This document shows, one piece after another, positions 15,363-23,508 of a stretch of 64,000 nt of DNA. This DNA comes from Cribrihabitans marinus (lineage in GTDB: Bacteria; Pseudomonadota; Alphaproteobacteria; Rhodobacterales; Rhodobacteraceae). A program made the position numbers and the translations under genes. The DNA is taken from NCBI RefSeq assembly GCF_900109035.1, contig NZ_FNYD01000003.1, positions 372,001 to 436,000 of the forward strand, in the 5' to 3' direction. Below the pieces are notes generated by a model, which was not told where the DNA came from, did not search any database, and saw nothing but the letters and a program-made list of their open reading frames with translations. How positions within the stretch are numbered: the stretch's first letter is position 1; the number at the start of each line of letters is the position of its first letter.

Positions 15363-17130
15363 AGCACGCGATCCTGTTCGGAAATACGCCAAGGCGGTGG
15401 TTTCCGGGAAAGAGATCGCCGGCCCGCACGTCCGCGCCGCTTGTCAGCGCCATCTGGATGACCTTGAGAACGGGCAAAAGCGTGGGCTTTGGTTCGATCA
15501 TGAAGCTGCACAGCGGGCGATGGATTTTTTCCCTGACATCTTGCGCCTTAACGGTGGACAGTTTGAGGGTGTCCCGTTCAAGCTCCACCCGTCCCAGGAG
15601 TTTATCATCGGATCTCTGTTCGGCTGGAAGATGGCCTCTGGCGTCCGTCGCTTCCGAACCTCCTACATCGAGATGGGAAAGGGTAACGGAAAGTCACCGC
15701 TGGCCGGCGGGATCGGTCTCTACATGATGCTCGCCGACAATGAAGCCGGTGCCCAGATCTACGCGGCCGCAACGAAGACCGACCAGGCAAGGATCCTCTT
15801 CGATGATGCTGTGAAAATGGTGAAGCAGAGCCCGGCGTTGATGCGCGCTCTGGATTTGTCAGGTGCCAATCCGGTTCATACCATTTCGCACCTGCCGACC
15901 TCTGGTTTCTTCAAGCCGATCTCAAAGGAATCCGGGAAGACAGGATCCGGTCCGCGGCCGCATTGCGGATTGATTGACGAACTTCATGAGCATCCAAACC
16001 GCGACATCACGGAGATGATCGAGCGTGGGTTCAAGTTCCGTCAGAATCCTCTTCTTTTCCAGATCACCAACTCCGGCTCTGACCGCAGCAGCTACTGCTA
16101 CGAACAGCACGAGCTGGCCGTGAAAGCTGCGCACCGGTCGCATGAAGAAAGCGATCTCGCAGCCTTCGACCGCCTGTTCTCGTATGTCTGTGCGCTTGAT
16201 GAGGAAGACGATCCTCTTTGGATCGGAGAAAATGGAGAGCTGCCGGTCGATGTTTGGAAAAAGGCAAACCCACTTCTCGGCGTAATTCTCACTGAAGAAT
16301 ATCTCGCCGACAATGCAGCCCAGGCGCGGGCCGCAAAGGGCAAGGCAAACGGCATCAAACGTCTCCATTTTTGTATGTGGACTGATGCGGCATCGGCATG
16401 GCTTCCATTCAATTTGTGGGTCGCCGCTGAGGATCCCGACATGATCGAAGATGAAATGACCGAAGGCTGCAAGATTGGTCTCGATCTCTCAGCAAAGCAG
16501 GACCTCACCGGCATGGCTCGCTGCTATCCGGACGGATTTACACCGGAAGGCCACCCCAAATTTTCTCTCTTCGTGACCGGCTATACGCCGGAAGACAGCC
16601 TGCAAGAGAGGGCAAAGAGGGACAAGGCCAAGTATGTCGAATGGGCCGAGGATGGGCACCTGATCGCGACTCCTGGAAAGGTCGTGAAGTTCGAGCAGAT
16701 TGTCAGGGACATTGATGAGCTGGGAAGCCGTGTTCCGATCGACGCGATCGTCTACGACAATTTTCTCTTCAACAAGTTCGAGGAGACCATGGAAGACCTT
16801 GGCGTCGACTACCCGAGGATGGAACACCCCCAGGGTCCCCGTCGTCGACAGAACAGCCCGCTCTGCATGAACGATAGCATCGAGGCGTTCGAGGAGCTTT
16901 TGCTGGAAGGCCGCATCAGGATTGCCATCAATCCAGCCCTGAGATCGGCCGTCGCGTCTGCGGTCGTTGTATCCAGCCCATCAGAGCAGAGGTATCTCGA
17001 CAAGAAGAAAAGCACGGCCAGGATCGACTTGGCAGTTGCCTCCATCATGGCTGTTGGCGCAGCCGTCGAAGGAGCCGTCGAGGCCACATCTCCTTCTTAT
17101 CTGGAAGAAGAAGAGATGATGTTTATATGA
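15352..17130 (+). CDS. Terminase large subunit (HK97-like)
   Basis: A 592-residue packaging motor. The ATPase part has YIEMGKGNGKSPLAGG (Walker A-like, about residues 105-120) and HCGLIDELHEH (Walker B/DE near 203-213); the nuclease part begins with GLDLSAKQDLTG, an Asp-rich RuvC-like site. I take ATG 15352, which overlaps the small subunit stop, because GTG 15301 and ATG 15316 would overlap the small subunit gene by more. The very C-terminus (EATSPS) is encoded by promoter element C, so that DNA carries two messages. Product cuts and translocates phage DNA into the prohead. Confidence 0.92.
   Translation: MASEARDPVRKYAKAVVSGKEIAGPHVRAACQRHLDDLENGQKRGLWFDHEAAQRAMDFFPDILRLNGGQFEGVPFKLHPSQEFIIGSLFGWKMASGVRRFRTSYIEMGKGNGKSPLAGGIGLYMMLADNEAGAQIYAAATKTDQARILFDDAVKMVKQSPALMRALDLSGANPVHTISHLPTSGFFKPISKESGKTGSGPRPHCGLIDELHEHPNRDITEMIERGFKFRQNPLLFQITNSGSDRSSYCYEQHELAVKAAHRSHEESDLAAFDRLFSYVCALDEEDDPLWIGENGELPVDVWKKANPLLGVILTEEYLADNAAQARAAKGKANGIKRLHFCMWTDAASAWLPFNLWVAAEDPDMIEDEMTEGCKIGLDLSAKQDLTGMARCYPDGFTPEGHPKFSLFVTGYTPEDSLQERAKRDKAKYVEWAEDGHLIATPGKVVKFEQIVRDIDELGSRVPIDAIVYDNFLFNKFEETMEDLGVDYPRMEHPQGPRRRQNSPLCMNDSIEAFEELLLEGRIRIAINPALRSAVASAVVVSSPSEQRYLDKKKSTARIDLAVASIMAVGAAVEGAVEATSPSYLEEEEMMFI
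17062..17099 (+). promoter_or_regulatory. Phage sigma-32-like promoter C (portal)
   Basis: Left box GCCGTCGAA at 17062, right box GGCCACATCTCC at 17082-17093, predicted start A at 17099. It lies in the coding end of the large terminase gene, 28 bases before the portal ATG at 17127. Confidence 0.75.
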
Positions 17131-18368
17131 ACCTGAATCCGCTCACTTGGCTAAAAAAGTCCTCCGCGATGTCATTGGATCAGGTTGCGGATCTATTTGG
17201 CTTCGCTGGATACTCTCGTGCTGGCAGCAAGACAGTGAATGAAACCACCGCCATGGAGGTTTCTGCCGTATTTTGTGCTGTCAGAGTTATCGCTGAGGGA
17301 GTGGCCTCAATGCCGCTGGCATTGAAAGAAGACACATATGGCTCCGATGACCTGAAAAGGACAAGGGTTCTGCGGGATCACTGGGCACATAAGCTGCTCA
17401 ATGACCGCCCAAATCCTTGGATGACCTCATATGAGTTCGTCGAGTGGATGACTATGCAGGCGGCACTCGGAAAGGCTGCATTGGCGGTCAAGAACACTGT
17501 CCGTGACGAAGTCCGAGAGCTTATACCCGTGCCGCATGGTGCCTGGTCTGTTGAGCAGACTTCATCTTCAGGTCTTGTTTATCGCGTCACCTTCATTGAC
17601 GGCACGAGTGAAGTGTTCTCTGAAAGGCAGGTTTTTGTAGTTCGCGGTCCATCGCTGGATGGATACTCAGCTCTGCCAGCGGTCAAGGCGGCTGGCGATG
17701 CGATCGCTCTGGCAATGGTAACAGAGCAGCAGCAAAAGAGCTTTGTTGCAGGCGGTATAAATCCGTCGGGCTTTTTGACTATTGAGCCAGGCGTTAAGCC
17801 TGAGGTTCGTGAAAAGCTCAAGAATAGCTTCTCAACGCAGTTTCGTGCAGGTGGAGACGGCGGAATTGGACTGCTCGATTTCGGCGCGAAATTTGAGCCG
17901 ATGACAATGACCTCGGTTGATGCCCAGCTTTTAGAAACTCGGCGCTTTCAAATCGAAGAGATCGCCCGCGCATTCCGTGTCCAACCGATAATGCTGATGC
18001 AAGCTGATAAGGCGGCAACATATGCCAGTGCGGAGCAAATGTTCCGGATGCACGTCACTCACACGCTCATGCCCTGGGTGCGTCGCTGGGAAGAAGCATT
18101 GCGCCGCGACATTCTCGGATTGAGCAACAGCCTGTATTTCGATTTTGACGAGAGATCACTGCTGCGCGGTGATCACAAGGACCAAGCCGAATATTACACC
18201 AAAGCACTTGGCGCAGGCGGGCAGGGCGCCTGGATGAAGCCCAATGAGGTTCGTGTCGACATGGGCTTAAACCCCGTTGACGAGCCCTGGGCAAATGAAT
18301 TGTCACGAGGCGCAATGGAAGCGCGCGAAGCCGCCACCGGGGCCACATCTCCTTCTCAAGACGAATGA
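17127..18368 (+). CDS. Portal protein, HK97 family
   Basis: A 413-residue HK97-type portal: starts with a basic amphipathic end, then AVFCAVRVIAEGVASMPL, the family's N-terminal signature, and a late GLNPVDEPWANELSRG. It forms the dodecameric ring at the capsid vertex and holds the terminase. Overlaps the terminase stop by four bases (ATGA). C-terminal ATSPS is encoded by promoter D. GAAGAAG-type ribosome site. Confidence 0.92.
   Translation: MNLNPLTWLKKSSAMSLDQVADLFGFAGYSRAGSKTVNETTAMEVSAVFCAVRVIAEGVASMPLALKEDTYGSDDLKRTRVLRDHWAHKLLNDRPNPWMTSYEFVEWMTMQAALGKAALAVKNTVRDEVRELIPVPHGAWSVEQTSSSGLVYRVTFIDGTSEVFSERQVFVVRGPSLDGYSALPAVKAAGDAIALAMVTEQQQKSFVAGGINPSGFLTIEPGVKPEVREKLKNSFSTQFRAGGDGGIGLLDFGAKFEPMTMTSVDAQLLETRRFQIEEIARAFRVQPIMLMQADKAATYASAEQMFRMHVTHTLMPWVRRWEEALRRDILGLSNSLYFDFDERSLLRGDHKDQAEYYTKALGAGGQGAWMKPNEVRVDMGLNPVDEPWANELSRGAMEAREAATGATSPSQDE
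18321..18358 (+). promoter_or_regulatory. Phage sigma-32-like promoter D (protease and capsid)
   Basis: Left box GCGCGCGAA at 18321, right box GGCCACATCTCC at 18341-18352, predicted start A at 18358. It lies at the coding end of portal, 22 bases before the protease ATG, and should raise capsid output. Confidence 0.75.
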
Positions 18369-18380
18369 GAATGCGGTGAT

Positions 18381-18998
18381 ATGGAAAAACGGTTTTTCGA
18401 TTTTGAGGTAAAAGCAGCCGGTGAGGGTCGCAAGATCTCCGGCTATGGCTCCGTGTTTGGCAGCCGCGATCTCGGCGGGGATGTTGTAATGCCGGGCGCT
18501 TTTGCGAAATCCATCGCGTCCGGTCGCAAGGTCCGGATGCTCTTCCAGCATGACTCGAACAAGGTCATCGGAAAATGGACCAAGGCATACGAAGACGAAA
18601 ACGGGCTGCACCTCGAAGGTGAGCTGGCCGACACGCCGCGCGGAAACGAGATCCACACCCTTCTGAAAATGGATGCGATCTCGGGCCTTTCGATCGGCTA
18701 TCGCACCGTCAAAGACGAATGGCGCGACAACTCCCGGCTCCTTCACGAGCTGGATCTGATGGAAGTCAGCGTCGTGACCTTCCCGATGAACGAACTCTCC
18801 AATGTCGACGCGGTTAAAGCCGCGACCATGGAGAAGAAAGATTTCGAGGAAAAACTCACGCGTGACGCTGGGCTTTCTCGGGGAGTTGCCAGGGCTTTGC
18901 TCAGCGGCGGCTTCGACGCGGTCAAGTCCATGCCTGGCGCTGGAAATGACGGTGAGCGTGAGATGATCGAGATGCTGAAGTCTTGGTCGAAAAAATAA
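18381..18998 (+). CDS. Prohead (capsid maturation) serine protease, HK97 family
   Basis: A 205-residue S78-type protease. The His of LFQHD (about residue 57) and the Ser of SGLSIGY (about 103) fit the catalytic pair; GGDVVMPGAF and EVSVVTFPMN are family signatures. It trims the scaffold/delta domain during capsid maturation. Gene follows portal and precedes the capsid gene with a 21-base gap. The C-terminal 60 residues are extended and helical, perhaps a scaffold. Confidence 0.9.
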   Translation: MEKRFFDFEVKAAGEGRKISGYGSVFGSRDLGGDVVMPGAFAKSIASGRKVRMLFQHDSNKVIGKWTKAYEDENGLHLEGELADTPRGNEIHTLLKMDAISGLSIGYRTVKDEWRDNSRLLHELDLMEVSVVTFPMNELSNVDAVKAATMEKKDFEEKLTRDAGLSRGVARALLSGGFDAVKSMPGAGNDGEREMIEMLKSWSKK

Positions 18999-19019
18999 CA
19001 AAAAGAGGAATGAGCAGTA

Positions 19020-20216
19020 ATGACTCCTGAAACAAAACAAGCATTTGATGAGGCAACGAAGGCGGTTCACGATCTTCGAGCTGAAGTCGATGCGCTGAAA
19101 GGCAAGTCCGCTGACGTCATTGACGCAGCTAAGCTTGCAAAGGCTGAGGCTGATCTGGCTACCAAATTCGATGCCGAGCAGAAAGCCATCGCCGAGCGTC
19201 TCGACAAGATCGAAACCGCAGCCAACCGCCCTGGCGTGGCAGGTAATGCAGAGAAAGAAGACAAGCACGCCGAAATGATTGACGCCTATCTTCGTAAAGG
19301 CGCCGAGCCTGATGAGCTGAAGGCGATGGCGAGCAACAGCCAGACCGACGGCGGCGTTATGATCCACTCCGCAATGCGCGAAGGCATCCAAACCCGTCTG
19401 CGCCGGAGCTCTGCAATCCGCGAGCTGGCCTCCGTAATCACTTTCGATGGTGGTTCTTACGATATCTTGGTCGAGCGTGGCGATGCCGGCTACGAATGGG
19501 CCGGAGAAACGCAGGAGCGGAATGAGACGGGCACCCCGACAATCAATCGGATTTCCATCTCGACGCACGAACTGTCCGCGATGCCGAAGGTTTCGCAATT
19601 CCTCCTGAACAACGCCAGCTTCGACCTGGAATCTTTCCTGGTCAACAAAGTCACAGATCGTTTCATCCGCGCTGAAGAAGGTTCGTTCCTGAACGGCAAT
19701 GGCGTCAACAAGCCCAAAGGCCTGCTGACCTATGCGATGACTGCTCAAAATGACGCTGAGCGCGCTGCTGAGAAGTTCCAGTTCCGGAACAGTGGCGCCA
19801 ACGGCGACATCGACGGCGATGTTCTGGTGAAGGCCTTCTACGACCTCCAGGGCGCATACCAAGCCAACGCAACCTGGCTGATGAAGAACAGCACGGCTGC
19901 CCGTGTTGCGACTCTGAAAGATGGTGACGGCAACTTCATGCTGCGCGAAATCCTGAACGGCGACGGCAACGTCACCCGCACGATCCAGGGTCGCCCGATC
20001 TCCATCGCTGACGACATGCCTGCGCTTGCCGCTGGTTCTCTGTCGCTCGCCGTTGGTGACATCGCCTCCGCCTATACCATCGTCGATGGCAAGTCGGTCA
20101 CTGTTCTGCGCGACCCGTTCTCGGCCAAGCCGAATGTCCTGTTTTACTGCACCAAGCGTGTCGGTGGCGGGGCTACGGATTTCGACGCGGTCAAGTTCAT
20201 CAAGGCCTCGGTCTGA
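19020..20216 (+). CDS. Major capsid protein, HK97 fold
   Basis: A 398-residue HK97-type capsid protein. The N-terminal ~80 residues are a charged coiled coil (TKAVHDLRAEVDALKGK, KAEADLATKFDAEQKA), the delta domain removed by the protease. The core begins near ASNSQTDGGVM and ends ...FYCTKRVGGGATDFDAVKF. A GAGGAATGAG Shine-Dalgarno region precedes ATG 19020. Highest expression is expected from promoter D. Confidence 0.93.
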   Translation: MTPETKQAFDEATKAVHDLRAEVDALKGKSADVIDAAKLAKAEADLATKFDAEQKAIAERLDKIETAANRPGVAGNAEKEDKHAEMIDAYLRKGAEPDELKAMASNSQTDGGVMIHSAMREGIQTRLRRSSAIRELASVITFDGGSYDILVERGDAGYEWAGETQERNETGTPTINRISISTHELSAMPKVSQFLLNNASFDLESFLVNKVTDRFIRAEEGSFLNGNGVNKPKGLLTYAMTAQNDAERAAEKFQFRNSGANGDIDGDVLVKAFYDLQGAYQANATWLMKNSTAARVATLKDGDGNFMLREILNGDGNVTRTIQGRPISIADDMPALAAGSLSLAVGDIASAYTIVDGKSVTVLRDPFSAKPNVLFYCTKRVGGGATDFDAVKFIKASV

Positions 20217-20241
20217 GGCCTGCAAGGGAAGGAATAAGAAT

Positions 20242-20637
20242 ATGCGTATGACTGACATTCGCTCTGCGACCACGGTCGCACAAGGTATCGTTGCAACGCT
20301 GGCGGATGGAAATCCGCTGGCAGGCAACATTGTAGACATGGCCGACTATGGCCATGCCGTCCTGGTCACCGGTGCCGGCACTGCTGGCGTCACCTTTGAA
20401 GTCCAGGAAAGCGACACCAAGGCAGATGCTGATTTCGCGGCTGTCGCTGCTGATGAGCTGCTCGGTTCCATCACGGCCTCCGACGCAACCGGATCGGTCG
20501 GTTATGTCGGCTACAAGCGGTATGTCCGCGTTGTTGCAACCGGTGCGGCTGATGCCGTGGTTTCCGCAGCCTGGGTTCTTCAGGCACCTCGCTACATGCC
20601 TGCCGCCGTTTCGGCCCAAGACATCGCCGCCGAGTAA
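20242..20637 (+). CDS. Capsid-associated protein, possible decoration protein
   Basis: A 131-residue, beta-rich, Gly/Ala/Val protein right after the capsid gene, the usual spot for a head decoration or stabilising protein. Central residues (GHAVLVTGAGTAGVTFEVQES) suggest a compact beta domain. I take ATG 20242, behind AAGGGAAGGA; a longer frame runs through the capsid gene and is a shadow. A clean terminator follows at 20647. No family recognised. Confidence 0.7.
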   Translation: MRMTDIRSATTVAQGIVATLADGNPLAGNIVDMADYGHAVLVTGAGTAGVTFEVQESDTKADADFAAVAADELLGSITASDATGSVGYVGYKRYVRVVATGAADAVVSAAWVLQAPRYMPAAVSAQDIAAE

Positions 20638-20646
20638 TCCATGATG

Positions 20647-20668
20647 GGGCGGCTTCGGCCGCCCTTTT
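20647..20668 (+). terminator. Strong intrinsic terminator after the capsid cluster
   Basis: GGGCGGC pairs with GCCGCCC around a TTCG tetraloop (20647-20664), followed by TTTT. It separates capsid from connector genes and should lower, not stop, downstream expression. Confidence 0.8.
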
Positions 20669-20686
20669 CATTTCACGGAGAGTACC

Positions 20687-20887
20687 ATGCCCAAACTCAA
20701 GAGAGATTTTCACGCCGTTCCGGACGGTGAGATCTACCCGCGCTGGTTCGTCGCAGGCGAGGAAGTGACTGGTTCGGTTGCGATTGCAGCTGGCCAGGAA
20801 GGTTTCCTGTTGGATGAGCAGAACTCCAAAAAATCCGCTTCACGCCGCAAGGCCCTGAAGGCTGCCCCCGAAAACAAGGCTGACTGA
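20687..20887 (+). CDS. Small unknown late protein, 66 residues
   Basis: Begins MPKLKRDFHAVPDGEIYPRW after a GGAGAGT Shine-Dalgarno sequence. Beta-rich start and a basic C-terminus (SKKSASRRKALKAAPENK). The place between capsid and connector suggests a head or neck part; not recognised. Confidence 0.6.
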   Translation: MPKLKRDFHAVPDGEIYPRWFVAGEEVTGSVAIAAGQEGFLLDEQNSKKSASRRKALKAAPENKAD

Positions 20888-20888
20888 C

Positions 20889-21194
20889 ATGTTGACGCTC
20901 GACGAAGCAAAGGTGCATCTGCGTGTCGATGGCAGTGATGAGGACTCGTATATCGAAGGCCTGGTCGCGGTTGCGTCCGAGTATGTTCAAGGCATGGTGA
21001 CTCCTGCTGCGGCTGACGGCGCAGAGCCTGTCGTGCCGGCAGTGAATGAGACACAGCGGCATGCAGCGCGTCTTCTTGTCGGGCACTGGTATGAGAACCG
21101 CGAAGCAGTTGCGCAGGGCACGATCGTTCCGAAAGTTCCATTCGCAGTAGAGATGCTCCTGACATTCAATCGCCCGGCGGAGTCCTTCTTCTAA
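20889..21194 (+). CDS. Head-tail connector, gp6-like (adaptor)
   Basis: A 101-residue helical adaptor, begins LTLDEAKVHLRVDGSDED, the hallmark of HK97 gp6/phage-connector family; long helix HAARLLVGHWYENREAV. It forms the ring under the portal. It follows the previous gene by one base; the stop overlaps the next start (ATGG). Confidence 0.88.
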   Translation: MLTLDEAKVHLRVDGSDEDSYIEGLVAVASEYVQGMVTPAAADGAEPVVPAVNETQRHAARLLVGHWYENREAVAQGTIVPKVPFAVEMLLTFNRPAESFF

Positions 21195-21523
21195 TGGCCG
21201 CCGGAAAACTCGATCGCCGCATAACGCTCCAGCGCGCCACCGTCACCGATGACGGCTTTTCATCTGACGGGGAAATCTCCTGGTCTGACATCGCGACAGT
21301 TTGGGCATCTGCCACGCCTGTGCGCGACGCAGAGAAGATCGCCGCCGGCCAGGTTCTCGCGACAATCATGTATCGTTTCGAGATCCGGTTTTCTTCGACT
21401 GTTGCGGACCTCGGCCCCGCCGATCGCGTCATCTTTGATGGTAAGGATTTCAACATCCTTGGCGTCAAGCCGCTCGGCCGCCGTGAGGGATTTGAAATCA
21501 CTGCAGCTGCGGAGTTGGGCTGA
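21194..21523 (+). CDS. Head closure protein (SPP1 gp16-like)
   Basis: A 109-residue beta-barrel protein typical of head-tail joining (Phage_H_T_join family): starts MAAGKLDRRITLQ, later VWASATPVRDAEKIAAG and a final GLAxx-type end. It plugs the capsid exit. Overlaps both neighbours by one base. Confidence 0.88.
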   Translation: MAAGKLDRRITLQRATVTDDGFSSDGEISWSDIATVWASATPVRDAEKIAAGQVLATIMYRFEIRFSSTVADLGPADRVIFDGKDFNILGVKPLGRREGFEITAAAELG

Positions 21524-22002
21524 TGGCAAGAGATGGCGTCAGTTTTAAGGTCGATGGTTTCAAAGAACTCGACAATGCTCTGAAAGAACTCGGAAATAGC
21601 CAAGGAAAGCAAGTCGTGCGCCGCTCATTGAAGCAGCTCGGCAATCCAATTGCTGAAGAAGCTAAAGACCTGGCGCCGATCGACAACACGCGCGATGACG
21701 GACCGCATCTCTATGAACAGATCGCGGTCAGTTCCAGTCTTGATCCACAACATCGCCGCCGGCTCGCGAAGTCCAAAGGGACCGTCGACATATTTGTTGG
21801 GCCCGGAAAAAAGGCTTTTCACGCGCACTTGCAGGAGTTCGGAACAGAGCATCACGCAGCGCAGCCGTTCATGCGACCTGCATGGGACCGACACAAGGGC
21901 GCGCTGATGGTGCGACTGAAGAGCCTGCTTTGGGAGAACATTCAGCGCCGCTTAAGATTGAACGCCGCAGCTGCAGCCCGAGCTGCCAAGAAAGGCAAAT
22001 GA
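21523..22002 (+). CDS. HK97 gp10-family head-tail joining protein
   Basis: A 159-residue protein with the gp10 pattern: VDGFKELDNALKELGN, then RRSLKQLGNPIAEEAKDLAP, then FGPGKKAFHAHLQEFGTEHH (residues about 85-108) and the conserved QPFMRPAWD. It is a tail-neck component. C-terminus is basic and Ala-rich. Confidence 0.88.
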   Translation: MARDGVSFKVDGFKELDNALKELGNSQGKQVVRRSLKQLGNPIAEEAKDLAPIDNTRDDGPHLYEQIAVSSSLDPQHRRRLAKSKGTVDIFVGPGKKAFHAHLQEFGTEHHAAQPFMRPAWDRHKGALMVRLKSLLWENIQRRLRLNAAAAARAAKKGK

Positions 22003-22003
22003 G

Positions 22004-22363
22004 ATGAAACAGGAACTTAGAACTCTGATCTCCGCAGCAGTAACGGCATCAGTTGACTGGGGGTCTCGCATTCAAGGCGCGAAGTATCCAGGTGTCGTGT
22101 TGCAGTCCGTTTCGAAAAACGGAAGTCACACATTCGACGGTCCCGACGGAACGTTTGTGTCTCGTGTCCAGGTCGATGTTTACGCGGAGAAATACCGCGA
22201 AGCAGAGACTATCTCCCAGGAGATCCTCAATCAAATTGACGGATACAGAGGCGGAAAAATCATGATGATTTTCTTCCGTGCCGAGCGAGACGGTCGCGAA
22301 GCCGGCGACACGAAGCGCCCATTCCGCATTTCTCAGGACTTCGAAATCCACTGGCGCCTTTGA
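22004..22363 (+). CDS. Tail completion protein, DUF3168 family
   Basis: A 119-residue protein of the DUF3168 (gp17-like) type, found between gp10 and the tail tube gene: SRIQGAKYPGVVLQSVSKNG, SRVQVDVYAEKYREAE. It caps the tail near the neck. Its stop codon overlaps the left box of promoter E. Confidence 0.85.
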   Translation: MKQELRTLISAAVTASVDWGSRIQGAKYPGVVLQSVSKNGSHTFDGPDGTFVSRVQVDVYAEKYREAETISQEILNQIDGYRGGKIMMIFFRAERDGREAGDTKRPFRISQDFEIHWRL

Positions 22364-22400
22364 CGCGCGAACTCTGGCTGCGGGCCACATCTCCTGAATA
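22363..22400 (+). promoter_or_regulatory. Phage sigma-32-like promoter E (tail genes)
   Basis: Left box ACGCGCGAA at 22363, right box GGCCACATCTCC at 22383-22394, predicted start A at 22400; a 28-base leader with AGGAG precedes the tail tube ATG at 22428. Confidence 0.75.
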
Positions 22401-22427
22401 ACGAATATTCAAACCAGGAGAGCTTAA

Positions 22428-22841
22428 ATGCCCGCAGAAAAGCCGGATATCGGCCACGGATCCACCGCTGAGATTTCGGTCGACGGCGGCACCACATTCA
22501 TTTCCGTCGACAGAATGGAAGGTATCGAGTTTCCAAACCCTACCTTCGATGATGTTGACGTTACTCACTTTAGCTCACCAAATCGCACGCGAGAATTCAT
22601 CGCTGGACTCGGTGATAACGGAGAGGTCACGATCTCTTTCCAACACCTCCCCGGTTCAACTCTTGATGTCGCACTGCGCGCTGCCCTCGGCTCCAATGCT
22701 GTGCTGCGCCTCGTCGAGAACGGTGGCGTTGCGGAAGACTTCGACGTGGTCGTGAAGGGTTATCAGCGCAACATCCCGATGGATGACAAGATGACTGCTG
22801 CACTGACGCTGCGCGTTGGTGGTGAGTGGGAGTCCGTATAA
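22428..22841 (+). CDS. Major tail tube protein
   Basis: A 137-residue beta-rich protein with the tail-tube pattern (ISVDGGTTFISVDRMEGIEF, FIAGLGDNGEVTISFQH). Polymerises to form the tail tube. Own promoter and strong AGGAG ribosome site suit high output. Located right before the frameshifted chaperone and tape measure, the fixed siphovirus order. Confidence 0.85.
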   Translation: MPAEKPDIGHGSTAEISVDGGTTFISVDRMEGIEFPNPTFDDVDVTHFSSPNRTREFIAGLGDNGEVTISFQHLPGSTLDVALRAALGSNAVLRLVENGGVAEDFDVVVKGYQRNIPMDDKMTAALTLRVGGEWESV

Positions 22842-23191
22842 TGGCAAAAGGGAACAGGATCCGGGGTGAAGCCTCTGTCGTGATCGAGGGCAAGACCTAC
22901 ACGATCGTCATCGACATGAACGCGATCGCTGGCGTCGAAGATGCAACCAACAGCTCATGGGCTCTGATCGCCGGCCGTATGGCAAACGACCTCGGTCGCT
23001 TCTCTGACATGCGCCACATTCTTCATCAGGGACTGCTTCGCAATCATCCGGACGCCACTCTGACTCTGGCCGGTGACATTCTCTCTTACGATGATGGAAT
23101 GGAAGCCGTCTCCAAGGCGATCGCGGCTGCATTTCCTCAAGAGGAAAATTCAGATGGTGAGTCGGGAAACGCGATACCCGCGGCGAAATAA
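22841..23191 (+). CDS. Tail assembly chaperone, gene G-like
   Basis: A 116-residue chaperone of the GTA gp11/phage G type: begins MAKGNRIRGEASVVIEGK, has IDMNAIAGVEDATN; wraps the tape measure. The stop overlap and a slippery heptamer G GGA AAC at 23164-23170 in its own frame allow a -1 slip that joins it to the next frame (see next entries). ATG 22841 overlaps the tail-tube stop. Confidence 0.82.
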   Translation: MAKGNRIRGEASVVIEGKTYTIVIDMNAIAGVEDATNSSWALIAGRMANDLGRFSDMRHILHQGLLRNHPDATLTLAGDILSYDDGMEAVSKAIAAAFPQEENSDGESGNAIPAAK

Positions 23192-23199
23192 GTCGCGGG
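23164..23199 (+). promoter_or_regulatory. Programmed -1 ribosomal frameshift site
   Basis: Heptamer GGGAAAC at 23164-23170 reads G GGA AAC in the G frame, the same class as lambda's G GGA AAG. Six bases later a 6-bp perfect stem (CCCGCG at 23177-23182 with CGCGGG at 23194-23199) can stall the ribosome. The -1 frame is open from 23161 to 23508. Confidence 0.8.
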
Positions 23200-23214
23200 T
23201 GGGACTGGGACGCC

Positions 23215-23508
23215 ATGATCGAGGCAGGGATCTCGGTTGGCGTCTGTGAGGATGAGTTCTGGCTTATGACCCCGCGCCAGTATTGGCGCCGACTGAAAGG
23301 GGAAGGGGGCAGGCTCAAGCGTGAAAATGAAGCCAGGATCGAGCAGGTATGGCTCGGCGAGGTTCTGCATCGCGTCAAGAAAGTGCCGAAACTCGAAAAG
23401 CTCCTCGGCAAAGAAAAGCCGGAAAAGGTCAGTATCTCCGAAGGATTTGCTCGGATCCGAGAAATGGCAATGAAAGCAAAGCAGGCCAGGGAGGCCGAAA
23501 CGAAATGA
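23215..23508 (+). CDS. Tail assembly chaperone T extension (made by -1 frameshift)
   Basis: The frame starting with ATG 23215 encodes about 97 residues (DEFWLMTPRQYWRRLKGEGG), typical of the T part in phage tail chaperones. The same frame is open back to 23161 and overlaps the end of the G gene by 31 bases, so it is expected mainly as a G-T fusion (about 222 residues) by slippage at 23164-23170. ATG 23215 has no clear Shine-Dalgarno sequence, which supports frameshifting over independent initiation. Confidence 0.75.
   Translation: MIEAGISVGVCEDEFWLMTPRQYWRRLKGEGGRLKRENEARIEQVWLGEVLHRVKKVPKLEKLLGKEKPEKVSISEGFARIREMAMKAKQAREAETK

Noticed and set aside
18303-20339. 678-codon minus-strand frame over protease and capsid genes
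   Set aside because: The plus strand encodes well-known HK97 proteins; the minus frame has no ribosome site or motif.
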